From: Arsukibacterium perlucidum DSM 18276
GTDB lineage: Bacteria; Pseudomonadota; Gammaproteobacteria; Enterobacterales; Alteromonadaceae
Assembly: GCF_000382165.1 (NCBI RefSeq)
Contig: NZ_KB907728.1
Coordinates: 1 to 54,016, forward strand
Direction of reading: 5' to 3'
DNA: 54,016 bases
Translations under genes and position numbers: made by a program
Notes under the pieces: model-generated
The model's input: the letters and a program-made list of their open reading frames with translations, nothing else
What the model was told of the DNA's origin: nothing
The model's database searches: none
Shown: positions 19,210-28,134 of the stretch, one piece after another
Layout of the letters: every line of letters starts with the position of its first letter
Position numbering within the stretch: the first letter of the stretch is position 1

Positions 19210-19923
19210 ATGTCAGCGTTATTAGATCAGCTAACTCGGCGTCAGTTGTTATGGCATGGCGATAGTCAGCAACTGGCTTATCAGGCTGTTGCGTCAGGGT
19301 ACCCTGAGCTGGACCAGCAGTTAGCTGGCGGTTTGCCGGCAACCGGGTTAATTGATATTCAAACCGATGCCGGCATAGGTGAGCTGCGTCTGCTTTTACC
19401 GTATTTACAGCAGCAACAGCATCACTCGCAGCGCTTACTGGTGTTTATTGCGCCACCGGCTGAGCTTAGCGCTGATATGCTGGCAGGCGCCGGCCTTGAT
19501 TTGAGCCAGTTGCTGATTATCACGCCAACGCAGCAGCCGGCAACAGCCCCAAAAAACAACCAAAAGCAAAACAACCAGCAGCAAAAGGCGTTATGGGCTG
19601 CTGAGCAGTGCCTGCAAAGTGGCTGTTGTGCTACCGTATTAATATGGCCTGCGGCGATGAGCTTAGCCCAGGCCCGGCGTTTGCAACTGGCGGCAGAGCA
19701 GGGTGCAGCCAGTATGGTGTTGTTCCGACGGCCATGCCAGAGCTTAAGTTTACCGGTTAATTTAAGTTTCAGCTTACAGCCCGATCAGCAGGGGTTGCAG
19801 TTAACCGTACTTAAGCGCAAAGGCAGCTGGCCGGCAGCGCCGTTTCTGGTAGATATGCAACGCCGTTGGCCGGCACTGTGTTTAACCGACCCTACTGGCG
19901 AACCGATGCGCCGGGCTGGTTAA
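19210..19923 (+). CDS. imuA: ImuA, RecA-like SOS mutasome protein
   Basis: A 237-residue protein in the ImuA (SulA/RecA-like) family. The N-terminal region with YPELDQQLAGGLPATGLIDI matches the RecA-core beginning, but the Walker A lysine is not preserved, as expected for ImuA. It is the first gene of imuA-imuB-dnaE2, sits directly behind a LexA box, and is followed by imuB after a single base. In studied species ImuA binds ImuB and RecA to build the translesion mutasome. A run rich in Asn, Gln and Lys near residue 115-125 looks like a linker. Confidence 0.88.
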   Translation: MSALLDQLTRRQLLWHGDSQQLAYQAVASGYPELDQQLAGGLPATGLIDIQTDAGIGELRLLLPYLQQQQHHSQRLLVFIAPPAELSADMLAGAGLDLSQLLIITPTQQPATAPKNNQKQNNQQQKALWAAEQCLQSGCCATVLIWPAAMSLAQARRLQLAAEQGAASMVLFRRPCQSLSLPVNLSFSLQPDQQGLQLTVLKRKGSWPAAPFLVDMQRRWPALCLTDPTGEPMRRAG

Positions 19924-19924
19924 G

Positions 19925-21343
19925 ATGGCGCTGTTTCTGTATTTACATTTTCCGGCATTGCAGCTGGATCACCTGCAGCAGTCAGCTGAAAATAGCCAGC
20001 ACTTAGCTATTGCTCTGGTTGACCAACAGCATCAGCTGCTGCAGTTAAATAACGCAGCGTTAACAGCTGGCTTGAAATTACAGATGGGCCTGGCCAGTGC
20101 GGCGGCTCTGTGTCCAGAGTTACAGCTACTGCCGTATCAGCCTGAACAGCAGGCAAAAGTGCTTAAATCGGTAGCGCAGCAATTGTATCAGCTAAGCGGC
20201 GATATTGCGCTCGACCTACCGTCAGGACTGATTTTACGGCTGGATGGTATGCTCCGGCTTTATGACGGCCTGCAATCTTACTGGCAGATGCTTAGTAAGC
20301 AGCTTAACGCCCTCACTTATCGTTATCAGTTCAGTTGTGGCGCTACCCCTTACGCCGCTAAATGCCTGGCTTATCAGCAAGCCAATTTAATTACTGCCGA
20401 CAATGCCAGCTTATTAGCAGCGCTTCATGCCAGCCCCCTGGAGGCAACCGAGCTAACCGAGCCACTGCAACAACAAATGGCCCGGCTCGGCATTCATACT
20501 CTGGGCCAGTTACTGGCGCTGCCGCCATCTGAGCTGGCGCGGCGCTTTGACAGTCAGTTGCTTAGTTATCTTGGCCGGCTTCGCGGTGATTATTATCATC
20601 CGCTGGAGTATCTGCAGCCAGAGCCCGGCTTTAGCCGCTATCTGGAGCTGCTATACGACATCAGCGATAGCACAGTGTTGACAAAGCCCTTAGCTAAATT
20701 ATTGCAACAGCTGGAGCAGCAACTCAGTCGGGCTAATTGTCAGTGCTTTCAGTTACTGCTGACGTTATTTTTCCGGGATAACCCGCAACTGCAGTTAAGT
20801 ATTGGCTCGGCCCAGGGCGAATATAAAGCTGCTGCCTGGCTGCAATTATGTCAGCTGCAATTGCAGAACCTGCCTTTACCCGAGCCGGTGTATGGTTTGC
20901 AGCTTGATGTAAACCATTTCGCTGGCCAGCAGCGGCCCACCGAGGCGTTATTTGAACAGCAGCATGCCAGGATGTCGGCTTTACAGCTGTTATCGTTATT
21001 GCAGGCGCGTTTAGGCCGCTCTGCAGTTAGCGGCTTAACCCTGCAAAACCAGCATTTACCCGAACAGGCGACTCAGCGCAGCTTGCCGCTGACTAAGGAC
21101 TATGTAGAAAAAGGGCAGGCAGGCCCGCCGGCTTTAGCGCTGCGACCGGCATTTTTGTTGCCTCAGCCACAACCACTGACTGAGCCGGTGACGATTAATC
21201 AGGGGCCGGAACGCCTGTGCCCCGATAGCTGGCAGCTTAATGGCCAACGCGATTATTACATTGGCCGAAATCAGCAGGGCCAGTGGTTATGGTTATTTCG
21301 CAATGCCCGTCAGCAATGGTTTGTCCATGGCTGGTTTAGTTAA
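19925..21343 (+). CDS. imuB: ImuB, catalytically inactive Y-family polymerase subunit
   Basis: A 472-residue Y-family homologue. It keeps the palm, fingers, thumb and little-finger order but lacks the polymerase acids. The first motif reads FPALQLDHL instead of an acidic DxD-type site, and where SxDE is expected it reads RLDGMLRLY. This is the normal ImuB state: a scaffold that links ImuA, the beta clamp and DnaE2. It follows imuA with one base between stop and start and precedes dnaE2 by 19 bases, so the three form one transcript. Confidence 0.9.
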   Translation: MALFLYLHFPALQLDHLQQSAENSQHLAIALVDQQHQLLQLNNAALTAGLKLQMGLASAAALCPELQLLPYQPEQQAKVLKSVAQQLYQLSGDIALDLPSGLILRLDGMLRLYDGLQSYWQMLSKQLNALTYRYQFSCGATPYAAKCLAYQQANLITADNASLLAALHASPLEATELTEPLQQQMARLGIHTLGQLLALPPSELARRFDSQLLSYLGRLRGDYYHPLEYLQPEPGFSRYLELLYDISDSTVLTKPLAKLLQQLEQQLSRANCQCFQLLLTLFFRDNPQLQLSIGSAQGEYKAAAWLQLCQLQLQNLPLPEPVYGLQLDVNHFAGQQRPTEALFEQQHARMSALQLLSLLQARLGRSAVSGLTLQNQHLPEQATQRSLPLTKDYVEKGQAGPPALALRPAFLLPQPQPLTEPVTINQGPERLCPDSWQLNGQRDYYIGRNQQGQWLWLFRNARQQWFVHGWFS

Positions 21344-21362
21344 AACCAGGTAAGGGCTGGCT

Positions 21363-24300
21363 ATGCAATACGCTGAACTGTTTTGCCAAAGCCATTTTAG
21401 TTTTCTGCAGGGGGCATCCAGTCCGCAGGAGCTGGTGACGCAGGCTGCGCTACTTGGTTACCAGGCGCTGGCGATTACCGATGAATGTTCGGTAGCCGGT
21501 GTAGTGCGGGCGTATCGGGCGATTAACGAGCAGCAGCTGAGCCTGAAGTTAATCGTTGGCAGTGTGTTTAAGCTGGATAAACTGCAGATGGTACTATTAT
21601 GCCCAACCAAGGCAGCCTACAGTGAGCTGTGCCGGGTGATCACTAATGCCCGGCGGCGCAGCAGCAAAGGTGAATATCAGCTAACCGAATGGGATTTAAT
21701 GTCGGTTAAACACTGTTTTGTATTATGGCTGCCAAGTGGTGATAACCAGAGTGATCACTATTGGAGTGACTGGTTGCAAAAATATCATAGCGGCCGGTTA
21801 TGGTTGGCAATGCGTCGGCAATTAACCCATAACGAACAGGCTTTTACAGACTATTGCCAGCAGTTAGCCAGCCAATCTCAGCTGCCACAGGTAAGCTGTG
21901 GCGCAGTGTTAATGCACCTGCCAGAGCGGCTGGCCTTACAACATTGCGTTAGTGCGATCAGGGCCGGCAAGCAGGTGCGTGAGCTGGGGCGGGAATTATT
22001 AAGTAATGCCGAACGGGCATTAAGGCCCTTGCCTAAGCTGGCTAAGTTGTTTCCGGCAAGCTGGCTTAGCGAGAGCTGTGCGATAGCTTCGCGCTGCAGT
22101 TTTAAGCTCAGTGAGCTTAAATATCAGTATCCGGCCGAGCTGGTACCAGAGGGCCAAACCGCCAGCAGTTATTTGCGACAGTTAGTAGAACAGGGCAGTA
22201 AAATCCGGTTTAGCGACGGCGTTCCCGCTAAGGTGCAGGCGTTGATTGAAAAAGAGTTAACGCTGATAACTGAGCTTAACTACGAATATTTTTTCCTGAC
22301 CATTTACGATGTGGTGCAATTTGCTCAAAGCCGCAATATTTTATATCAGGGCCGCGGCTCCGCAGCTAATTCGGTGGTGTGTTATTGCCTGCAAATCACA
22401 GCCGTCGATCCGCGGCAAATTCAGGTGTTATTTGAGCGGTTTTTGTCAAAAGAAAGGCAAGAGCCGCCTGATATTGATGTCGATTTTGAGCATGAGCGGC
22501 GCGAAGAAGTAATTCAGTATTTGTATCAGAAATACGGCCGCGAGCGGGCAGCGCTGGCTGCTACGGTTATTAGCTACCGCTTTAAAAGTGCGTTACGTGA
22601 TGTCGGAAAAGCCCTGGGTTTACCTGTTAGCCAGCTGGATTTTCTGATTAAAAATATTCAAAGGCGTAACCCGGCAACCCGCTGGCAACAGCAACTGGGG
22701 GCGTTGGGGCTGGACGCTAACAGCCAGACTACCCGCCAGTTGGTGCAGTTAGTCGACGAGCTACGGGGTTTTCCGCGCCATTTATCACAGCATGTTGGCG
22801 GCTTTGTGATCTCCGAAGGCCCATTGTACGAGCTGGTAGCGTTGGAGAACGCCGCCATGGCGGACAGAACCGTGATCCAGTGGGATAAAGATGATTTAGA
22901 AACGCTGAAGCTATTAAAAGTAGATGTGCTGGCGCTGGGTATGTTAACGGCTATTCGCAAATGTTTTAGTTTAGTGCAGCAGTATTATCAGCGGTCGCTA
23001 AGCATCGCCGGCATTAATGCGCTGGGCGATGATCCGGCGGTATATCAGCTAATCCAACAAGCCGATACTGTTGGTTTATTTCAGATTGAATCGCGGGCGC
23101 AAATGAGTATGTTACCGCGCCTGAAGCCAGCCTGTTATTACGATTTAGTGGTGCAAATTGCCATAGTGCGGCCCGGGCCCATTCAGGGCGATATGGTGCA
23201 TCCGTATTTAAAACGGCGCAACGGCATTGAGCCGGTAAGTTATCCCTCAGCTGAAGTTGAGCAGGTGTTAAGCCGCACTATGGGTGTGCCAATATTTCAG
23301 GAGCAGGTGATTGCCCTGGCGATGGTGGCGGCCGGTTTTAGCGGCGGCGAGGCCGATCAGTTAAGGCGGGCCATGGCCAGCTGGAAGAAAACCGGCGAGC
23401 TGCTGCAATTTAAAGACAAGCTGATTAACGGCATGCTTAGTCGTGGCTATCAGCAGGAATTTGCTGAGCGCATTTACCAGCAAATTTGTGGCTTTGGTGA
23501 GTACGGCTTTCCCGAGTCGCATTCGGCCAGCTTTGCCGTGCTGGCATATATTTCAGCCTGGTTAAAACATTATTATCCGGCAGCCTTTTATACGGCGTTA
23601 CTGAACAGCTTACCAATGGGTTTTTACAGCCCGTCGCAACTATTACAGGATGCCAGAAAACATCAGGTAGCAGTGTTACCGGTTTGTGTTAATGGCTCGG
23701 TCTGGGATTATGACTTACAACCGAGCCAGCAAGATTATGCCATTCGCCTGGGTTTGCGGCAGGTAAAAGGCTTAAGTGCTGTCGGTGCTGAGCTATTGCT
23801 AAAACACCGCCCGGCAACAGGCTACAGTTCGCTGAGTCAGTTACGCCAGGCTGGCCTGAACAGCAGCGATTTGCAGGCCCTGGCCAGTGCTAATGCGTTA
23901 ATGGCAATTAGCGGCGACCGGTACAATAGCCGCTGGCAGCTGCTTGATAAGCAACAAAGCTTGCCACTTTTCTGTGAAGAAGCGAGCGATAAAGCCGGCA
24001 TTGCAGTGGCGGAAACCCCGGCTAGCTACCAGCATACGCTACTGCCAGCCCCGTCAGAGATTGACGAGGTGCTGGAAGATTATGCCGCCACCGGCTTGAG
24101 TTTACAGCAGCATCCTATAGCGCTGCTGCGCCGGGCTGGTAAATTACCGCGCAGTATTACTGCTGATGCGCTTAGTGCAGTGCGCCATAAAAGCCCGGTG
24201 CGGATTAGTGGCCTGGTAACTTTGCGGCAAAGACCCGGTACTGCCACCGGGGTGACCTTTCTATCGCTGGAAGATGAAACGGGTACGGCAAATGTAGTGG

Positions 24301-24473
24301 TATGGCTGGCCACAGCTCAGGCCCAGCAACAGGCTTTTTTAACGGCGCAAATATTACAGGTAGACGGCATTTTAGAGCGGGAAGGTGAGGTAACACATGT
24401 GATTGCCGGCCGGCTGACCGATTTAAGCAGCGAATTAGCCGCCTTTGCCACTAAGTCGCGGGATTTTCACTAA
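21363..24473 (+). CDS. dnaE2: error-prone DNA polymerase DnaE2 (ImuC)
   Basis: This is the translesion polymerase of the SOS mutasome. The 1036-residue length fits DnaE2, which is shorter than replicative DnaE. The PHP domain opens the protein (FCQSHFSFLQGASSP). The polymerase active site is seen as PDIDVDFEHERR with Asp370 and Asp372, followed by the conserved GGFVISEGPL and QWDKDDLE segments. A helix-hairpin-helix and an OB-fold (about 930-1020) close the protein. It is the last gene of the LexA-controlled cassette. Confidence 0.95.
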   Translation: MQYAELFCQSHFSFLQGASSPQELVTQAALLGYQALAITDECSVAGVVRAYRAINEQQLSLKLIVGSVFKLDKLQMVLLCPTKAAYSELCRVITNARRRSSKGEYQLTEWDLMSVKHCFVLWLPSGDNQSDHYWSDWLQKYHSGRLWLAMRRQLTHNEQAFTDYCQQLASQSQLPQVSCGAVLMHLPERLALQHCVSAIRAGKQVRELGRELLSNAERALRPLPKLAKLFPASWLSESCAIASRCSFKLSELKYQYPAELVPEGQTASSYLRQLVEQGSKIRFSDGVPAKVQALIEKELTLITELNYEYFFLTIYDVVQFAQSRNILYQGRGSAANSVVCYCLQITAVDPRQIQVLFERFLSKERQEPPDIDVDFEHERREEVIQYLYQKYGRERAALAATVISYRFKSALRDVGKALGLPVSQLDFLIKNIQRRNPATRWQQQLGALGLDANSQTTRQLVQLVDELRGFPRHLSQHVGGFVISEGPLYELVALENAAMADRTVIQWDKDDLETLKLLKVDVLALGMLTAIRKCFSLVQQYYQRSLSIAGINALGDDPAVYQLIQQADTVGLFQIESRAQMSMLPRLKPACYYDLVVQIAIVRPGPIQGDMVHPYLKRRNGIEPVSYPSAEVEQVLSRTMGVPIFQEQVIALAMVAAGFSGGEADQLRRAMASWKKTGELLQFKDKLINGMLSRGYQQEFAERIYQQICGFGEYGFPESHSASFAVLAYISAWLKHYYPAAFYTALLNSLPMGFYSPSQLLQDARKHQVAVLPVCVNGSVWDYDLQPSQQDYAIRLGLRQVKGLSAVGAELLLKHRPATGYSSLSQLRQAGLNSSDLQALASANALMAISGDRYNSRWQLLDKQQSLPLFCEEASDKAGIAVAETPASYQHTLLPAPSEIDEVLEDYAATGLSLQQHPIALLRRAGKLPRSITADALSAVRHKSPVRISGLVTLRQRPGTATGVTFLSLEDETGTANVVVWLATAQAQQQAFLTAQILQVDGILEREGEVTHVIAGRLTDLSSELAAFATKSRDFH

Positions 24474-24573
24474 CAAGGATTTCCCTAACGAATATTTCAA
24501 CAGTCGCATTATTTACTCAGTCAGATAATCTGCTACAGTGCCTGCGTTTTCCAACGAGGGTTAAAGCCTTACC

Positions 24574-25002
24574 ATGCTTTTCGGCTATTTTTCACTTTTT
24601 GCGACCGGCTTTATTGCCGCAACCTTATTACCGGCCTCATCTGAGGTGCTGCTTCTGGCCTTAGCGCAGCAAGGTTACCCCGCCTTAGGGCTCTGGCTGG
24701 CTGCCACCAGCGGTAATACTCTGGGCTCTTGTGTTAACTGGTATCTGGGTAAAGAATTATTGCGTTTTCAGCATAGACGCTGGTTCCCGGTAAGCCCTGA
24801 GCAGTTAGCCAAAGCTGAGCTGCACTTTAAACGCTATGGTAGCTGGAGCCTGTTGCTGGCCTGGCTACCCATAGTCGGCGACCCGTTAACTTTGGTAGCC
24901 GGTACCCTGCGGGTGCGGTTTGGTTTATTTTTACTGCTGGTGACACTTGGCAAGGGCGCCCGCTATGCGGTGTTGTTATATTTAGCCAGTCAACTGTTGT
25001 AA
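24574..25002 (+). CDS. yqaA: YqaA family (DedA-like) inner membrane protein
   Basis: A 142-residue protein, the same length as E. coli YqaA, with shared landmarks ATLLPxxSEV, the GNTLGS motif near residue 47, and a C-terminal LLxWLPxVGDPL segment. Three to four membrane segments are likely. The SNARE-associated/DedA fold is linked to lipid scrambling or transport in the wider family; the role of YqaA itself is unknown. It follows dnaE2 by 100 bases and may have its own promoter. Confidence 0.85.
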   Translation: MLFGYFSLFATGFIAATLLPASSEVLLLALAQQGYPALGLWLAATSGNTLGSCVNWYLGKELLRFQHRRWFPVSPEQLAKAELHFKRYGSWSLLLAWLPIVGDPLTLVAGTLRVRFGLFLLLVTLGKGARYAVLLYLASQLL

Positions 25003-25074
25003 CTCTTTTTCTGTTGGCTTTATATGGCCAAATCCGTCATCATTAGCACACTTTTATATTTGCAGGAAACCGAG

Positions 25075-25467
25075 ATGGAATATCAATTAAGCACTGAAGA
25101 GTTGGACCGGATTATGGCGCTGGATGCTGAGCAGCGTTACGACTACTTTATTCAGGCCGTGGCTGATTTAGAAGAAATCTGGATTTTAACCGACGAAGAA
25201 GGCTTTGTGCTGGTTAGCGCCGAAGATGACCGCTGCATTCCGGTTTGGCCACATGCTGAACTGGCACAGCAGTGGATTGAAGGCGAGTGGCAGCATTGCA
25301 CAGCTAAAGCCATTGATGTTGCAACCTGGCTGGACAAATGGACCTCAGGTTTAAACGGCGACGAGCTGGCGATTGCGGTACTGCCTGATGCAGACGGCCC
25401 GGGCGTGGTCGTTACACCTGAAGAACTGGCGGAAACTTTAATTGATGAAATGAGCGACGACGCCTGA
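25075..25467 (+). CDS. DUF2750 domain protein
   Basis: A 130-residue acidic cytosolic protein of the DUF2750 type. Its segments YDYFIQAVADLEEIW, CIPVWPHAELAQQWI and AVLPDADGPG match what I recall of the family. No enzyme motif is visible. Start 25075 is chosen because AGGA precedes it at seven bases and the family begins at this point; an upstream in-frame ATG at 25024 would add 17 residues that do not look native. It converges with ldhA, with only 24 bases between the stop codons. Confidence 0.75.
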   Translation: MEYQLSTEELDRIMALDAEQRYDYFIQAVADLEEIWILTDEEGFVLVSAEDDRCIPVWPHAELAQQWIEGEWQHCTAKAIDVATWLDKWTSGLNGDELAIAVLPDADGPGVVVTPEELAETLIDEMSDDA

Positions 25468-25491
25468 GCGCCTGGTCACTAATTTAAAAAC

Positions 25492-26472
25492 TCATTTCAC
25501 TAATTCATTGCCGGTGGCATTCCCGCCGGCAAATGCCATTAAGTTTTCACTGGTGATACTGCTAATCTGCGCCAACGCCTCTTTGGTAAAAAACGCCTGA
25601 TGGCTGGTGATCAGCACGTTGGGGAACGTTAGTAGCCGTTTAAACACTTCATCATCTATTACTTGCTCAGATAAATTCTCAAAAAAGATATCCGCTTCCT
25701 GCTCGTATACATCTAAACCCAAATAACCAATTTTCCGGCTTTTTAAACCTTCAATTACTGTTTTGGTATTAACCAGGCCACCGCGGCTGGTATTAATCAG
25801 CATTACGCCATCGCGCATTTTGGCAAGGGAGTCGCTATTGATCAGGTGTTTAGTTGCCGGATTAAGCGGGCAGTGCAGGCTGATAATATCGCTTTGGGCA
25901 TACAGCTCGTTCAGGCTGACATAGTGCCCTGCCAGTTCCTCTGCAGGTTCAACGTCATAACACAGTAGCATACAGCCAAAGCCTTTTAGTATCCGGGCGG
26001 TAGCAAGGCCAATGCGGCCGGTACCAATTAAGCCAACGGTTTTGCCGTGCATATTAAAACCGAGTAAACCGTCGATAGCAAAGTTATCATCCCGCACCCG
26101 GTTAAAGGCTTTATGCAGTTTACGATTGAGAGTCAGCATCATTGCCACGGTGTGCTCTGCCACCGCTTCCGGTGAATAGGCGGGTACCCTGGCAATCCGA
26201 ATGCCTAAAGCTTTGGCGGTATCCAGGTCAACATTGTTAAAACCAGCGCAGCGCAGTGCCACCATTTCAATCCCCATGGCTGACATCTGCTGCAGTACCG
26301 GCGCCGATAAATCATCGTTTACGAAGGCACAAATGGCATGGCAACCTTGCGCCAGCTTAACGTTAAGCGCATTTAAACGACTGTCAAAATAACTGAAATG
26401 CAAGCTGGGGTGGGCCCACTGACTAAAACCATCCTGATCATATTTTTTGGCACTGAACACAGCAACTTTCAT
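25492..26472 (-). CDS. ldhA: D-lactate dehydrogenase, fermentative type
   Basis: It reduces pyruvate to D-lactate with NADH. The 326-residue product matches E. coli LdhA (329). The catalytic domain has LRCAGFNNVD, the Rossmann loop GTGRIG, the active-site Arg in NTSRGG, and the catalytic His in ITSHQAFFT. ATG 26472 is chosen because it gives the family start MKVAVFSAKKYDQDG and has a GTGGGG ribosome-site candidate upstream. A longer frame to 26574 adds 34 unrelated residues. It lies 85 bases downstream of the glutathione peroxidase gene on the same strand and may be co-transcribed. Confidence 0.92.
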   Translation of the reverse strand: MKVAVFSAKKYDQDGFSQWAHPSLHFSYFDSRLNALNVKLAQGCHAICAFVNDDLSAPVLQQMSAMGIEMVALRCAGFNNVDLDTAKALGIRIARVPAYSPEAVAEHTVAMMLTLNRKLHKAFNRVRDDNFAIDGLLGFNMHGKTVGLIGTGRIGLATARILKGFGCMLLCYDVEPAEELAGHYVSLNELYAQSDIISLHCPLNPATKHLINSDSLAKMRDGVMLINTSRGGLVNTKTVIEGLKSRKIGYLGLDVYEQEADIFFENLSEQVIDDEVFKRLLTFPNVLITSHQAFFTKEALAQISSITSENLMAFAGGNATGNELVK

Positions 26473-26557
26473 TGGTAACCCCACACTCGATTGCAACCTG
26501 TTATTTTCGGATAAGTGTAGATCAGTTGAATTGCTCATAATTAGCGCCAGATCAAAC

Positions 26558-27037
26558 TTACAGCAGTTCTTCAATAGCCTGAGCTATGCTGCCAGGTTTA
26601 GTGCGGGGGGCGTAACGTTTTACGACTTCGCCCTGCTTGTTGATCAGGAACTTGGTAAAGTTCCACTTTATGGCCCGGGTTTTTAATAAGCCGCGGGCGC
26701 TGTCTTTTAAATGCTCAAACAGTGGCGAAGCTTTTAAACCATTGACATTAATTTTGGCCATTACCCCAAAGCTTAAACCATAGTTTAGCTGACAAAACTG
26801 CTGGATGTCGCTGTTATCACCCGGCTCCTGCCCACCAAACTGATTGCATGGAAAGGCCAGAATTTCAAAACCACGATCTTTAAACTGCTGATACAGCTCC
26901 TCAAGCTGTTGGTACTGCGGGGTAAAGCCGCATTGGCTGGCAGTATTAACGATAAGCACGACTTTGCCACGGTAAGAGGCCAAATCGACTTCCTGGCCCT
27001 GGCCATTTTTAACTTTAAACTGATGAATATTGGTCAT
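26558..27037 (-). CDS. glutathione peroxidase family thiol peroxidase
   Basis: A 159-residue cysteine-type Gpx (BtuE-like). The tetrad is present: Cys36 in TASQCGFTP, Gln70 in FPCNQFGGQ, and Trp125-Asn126 in KWNFTKF. A Cys replaces selenocysteine. The second Cys64 in FPCNQF may resolve the sulfenic acid with thioredoxin, which bacterial members usually prefer over glutathione. There is no signal peptide. It is divergent from the dehydrogenase gene at 27172, and the 134 bases between them would hold both promoters. Confidence 0.93.
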   Translation of the reverse strand: MTNIHQFKVKNGQGQEVDLASYRGKVVLIVNTASQCGFTPQYQQLEELYQQFKDRGFEILAFPCNQFGGQEPGDNSDIQQFCQLNYGLSFGVMAKINVNGLKASPLFEHLKDSARGLLKTRAIKWNFTKFLINKQGEVVKRYAPRTKPGSIAQAIEELL

Positions 27038-27171
27038 TCTGCTTCCTGATTAAATTTTCGGTTCAGAGATTTCAGCTGTTTGATACGTTTCGCTTTCTTT
27101 AAGCTGCTTTCTTTTATCTGGCGAAGTTTGTAAGCTAACAGCCTATCATTTCACAGCAATAAGTCATTTTT

Positions 27172-28053
27172 ATGTCAATTGAGAGTAAAGGTAAAGTCGC
27201 ATTTATTGGTTTAGGCGTTATGGGCTACCCGATGGCAGGCTATTTACAGCAAAAGGGCTATCAGGTTTGTGTTTATAACCGCACTGCCAGTAAGGCAGAA
27301 GCCTGGGTGAAACAATATGGTGGTAGCCATGCGGCCACCCCGGCACAAGCAGCAACGGATGCCAGCCTGGTGTTCTTATGCGTTGGTAACGATGATGATG
27401 TGCGCTCAGTAACTTACGGTGACGATGGCGTGCTGGCTACCATGCAACCAGGCAGCGTGCTTACAGACCATACCACAGCGTCTGCGGAATTAGCCCGCGA
27501 GCTCAGTAAAGCCTGTAACACTAAGCAAGTTGGTTTTTTAGATGCGCCGGTATCAGGTGGCCAGGCCGGCGCTGAAAATGGCGTATTAACGGTAATGCTG
27601 GGTGGCGAGCCTGCGGCTTTTGACAAAGCTGAAGCGGCCATCATGAGTTATGCTCGCTGCGCTAAGTTACTGGGTCCGGCTGGCTCTGGCCAGTTGGCAA
27701 AAATGGTTAACCAGATTTGTATAGCCGGCGTAGTGCAGGGCCTGGCAGAGGCATTGAATTTTGCCAGGAACGCAGGCCTTGATGGTGCGGCGGTAGTAGA
27801 CGTGATTTCGCAGGGCGCAGCGCAATCATGGCAAATGCAAAACCGCTATAAAACCATGTTGGATGACAAGTACGACTTTGGCTTTGCCGTTGACTGGATG
27901 CGTAAAGATTTAGGCATCGCCTTAAACGAAGCCCGTAAAAACGGCAGCCATTTACCGCTTACTGCATTAGTCGACCAGTTTTACAGTGAAGTACAGCAAA
28001 TGGGAGGTGGCCGCTGGGATACCTCCAGTTTGTTAAAACGTTTTACCCGTTAG
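27172..28053 (+). CDS. beta-hydroxyacid dehydrogenase (3-HIBADH/GlxR family)
   Basis: A 293-residue NAD(P)-dependent dehydrogenase. The Rossmann loop is GLGVMG at 13-18, the substrate loop is DAPVSGGQAG, and the catalytic Lys is in AKMVNQI. The family includes tartronate semialdehyde reductase, 3-hydroxyisobutyrate dehydrogenase and succinic semialdehyde reductases; the sequence does not decide between them. It is a paralogue of mmsB at 45510, which sits in the valine pathway, so this copy probably serves a different acid. A hairpin follows its stop. Confidence 0.85.
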   Translation: MSIESKGKVAFIGLGVMGYPMAGYLQQKGYQVCVYNRTASKAEAWVKQYGGSHAATPAQAATDASLVFLCVGNDDDVRSVTYGDDGVLATMQPGSVLTDHTTASAELARELSKACNTKQVGFLDAPVSGGQAGAENGVLTVMLGGEPAAFDKAEAAIMSYARCAKLLGPAGSGQLAKMVNQICIAGVVQGLAEALNFARNAGLDGAAVVDVISQGAAQSWQMQNRYKTMLDDKYDFGFAVDWMRKDLGIALNEARKNGSHLPLTALVDQFYSEVQQMGGGRWDTSSLLKRFTR

Positions 28054-28076
28054 CCGTTTTATACTGGCTTTAATGT

Positions 28077-28109
28077 AGAGGTCTGATTGCTACCAGTAAT
28101 CAGACCTCT
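28077..28109. terminator. hairpin between convergent genes
   Basis: Twelve-base perfect arms AGAGGTCTGATT and AATCAGACCTCT enclose a nine-base loop. It lies between the dehydrogenase stop and the converging aminopeptidase stop. No strong T run follows on either strand, so it may act as a bidirectional barrier rather than a classical terminator. Confidence 0.6.
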
Positions 28110-28134
28110 GGATTTGTTATAAACTTCTGACGTC

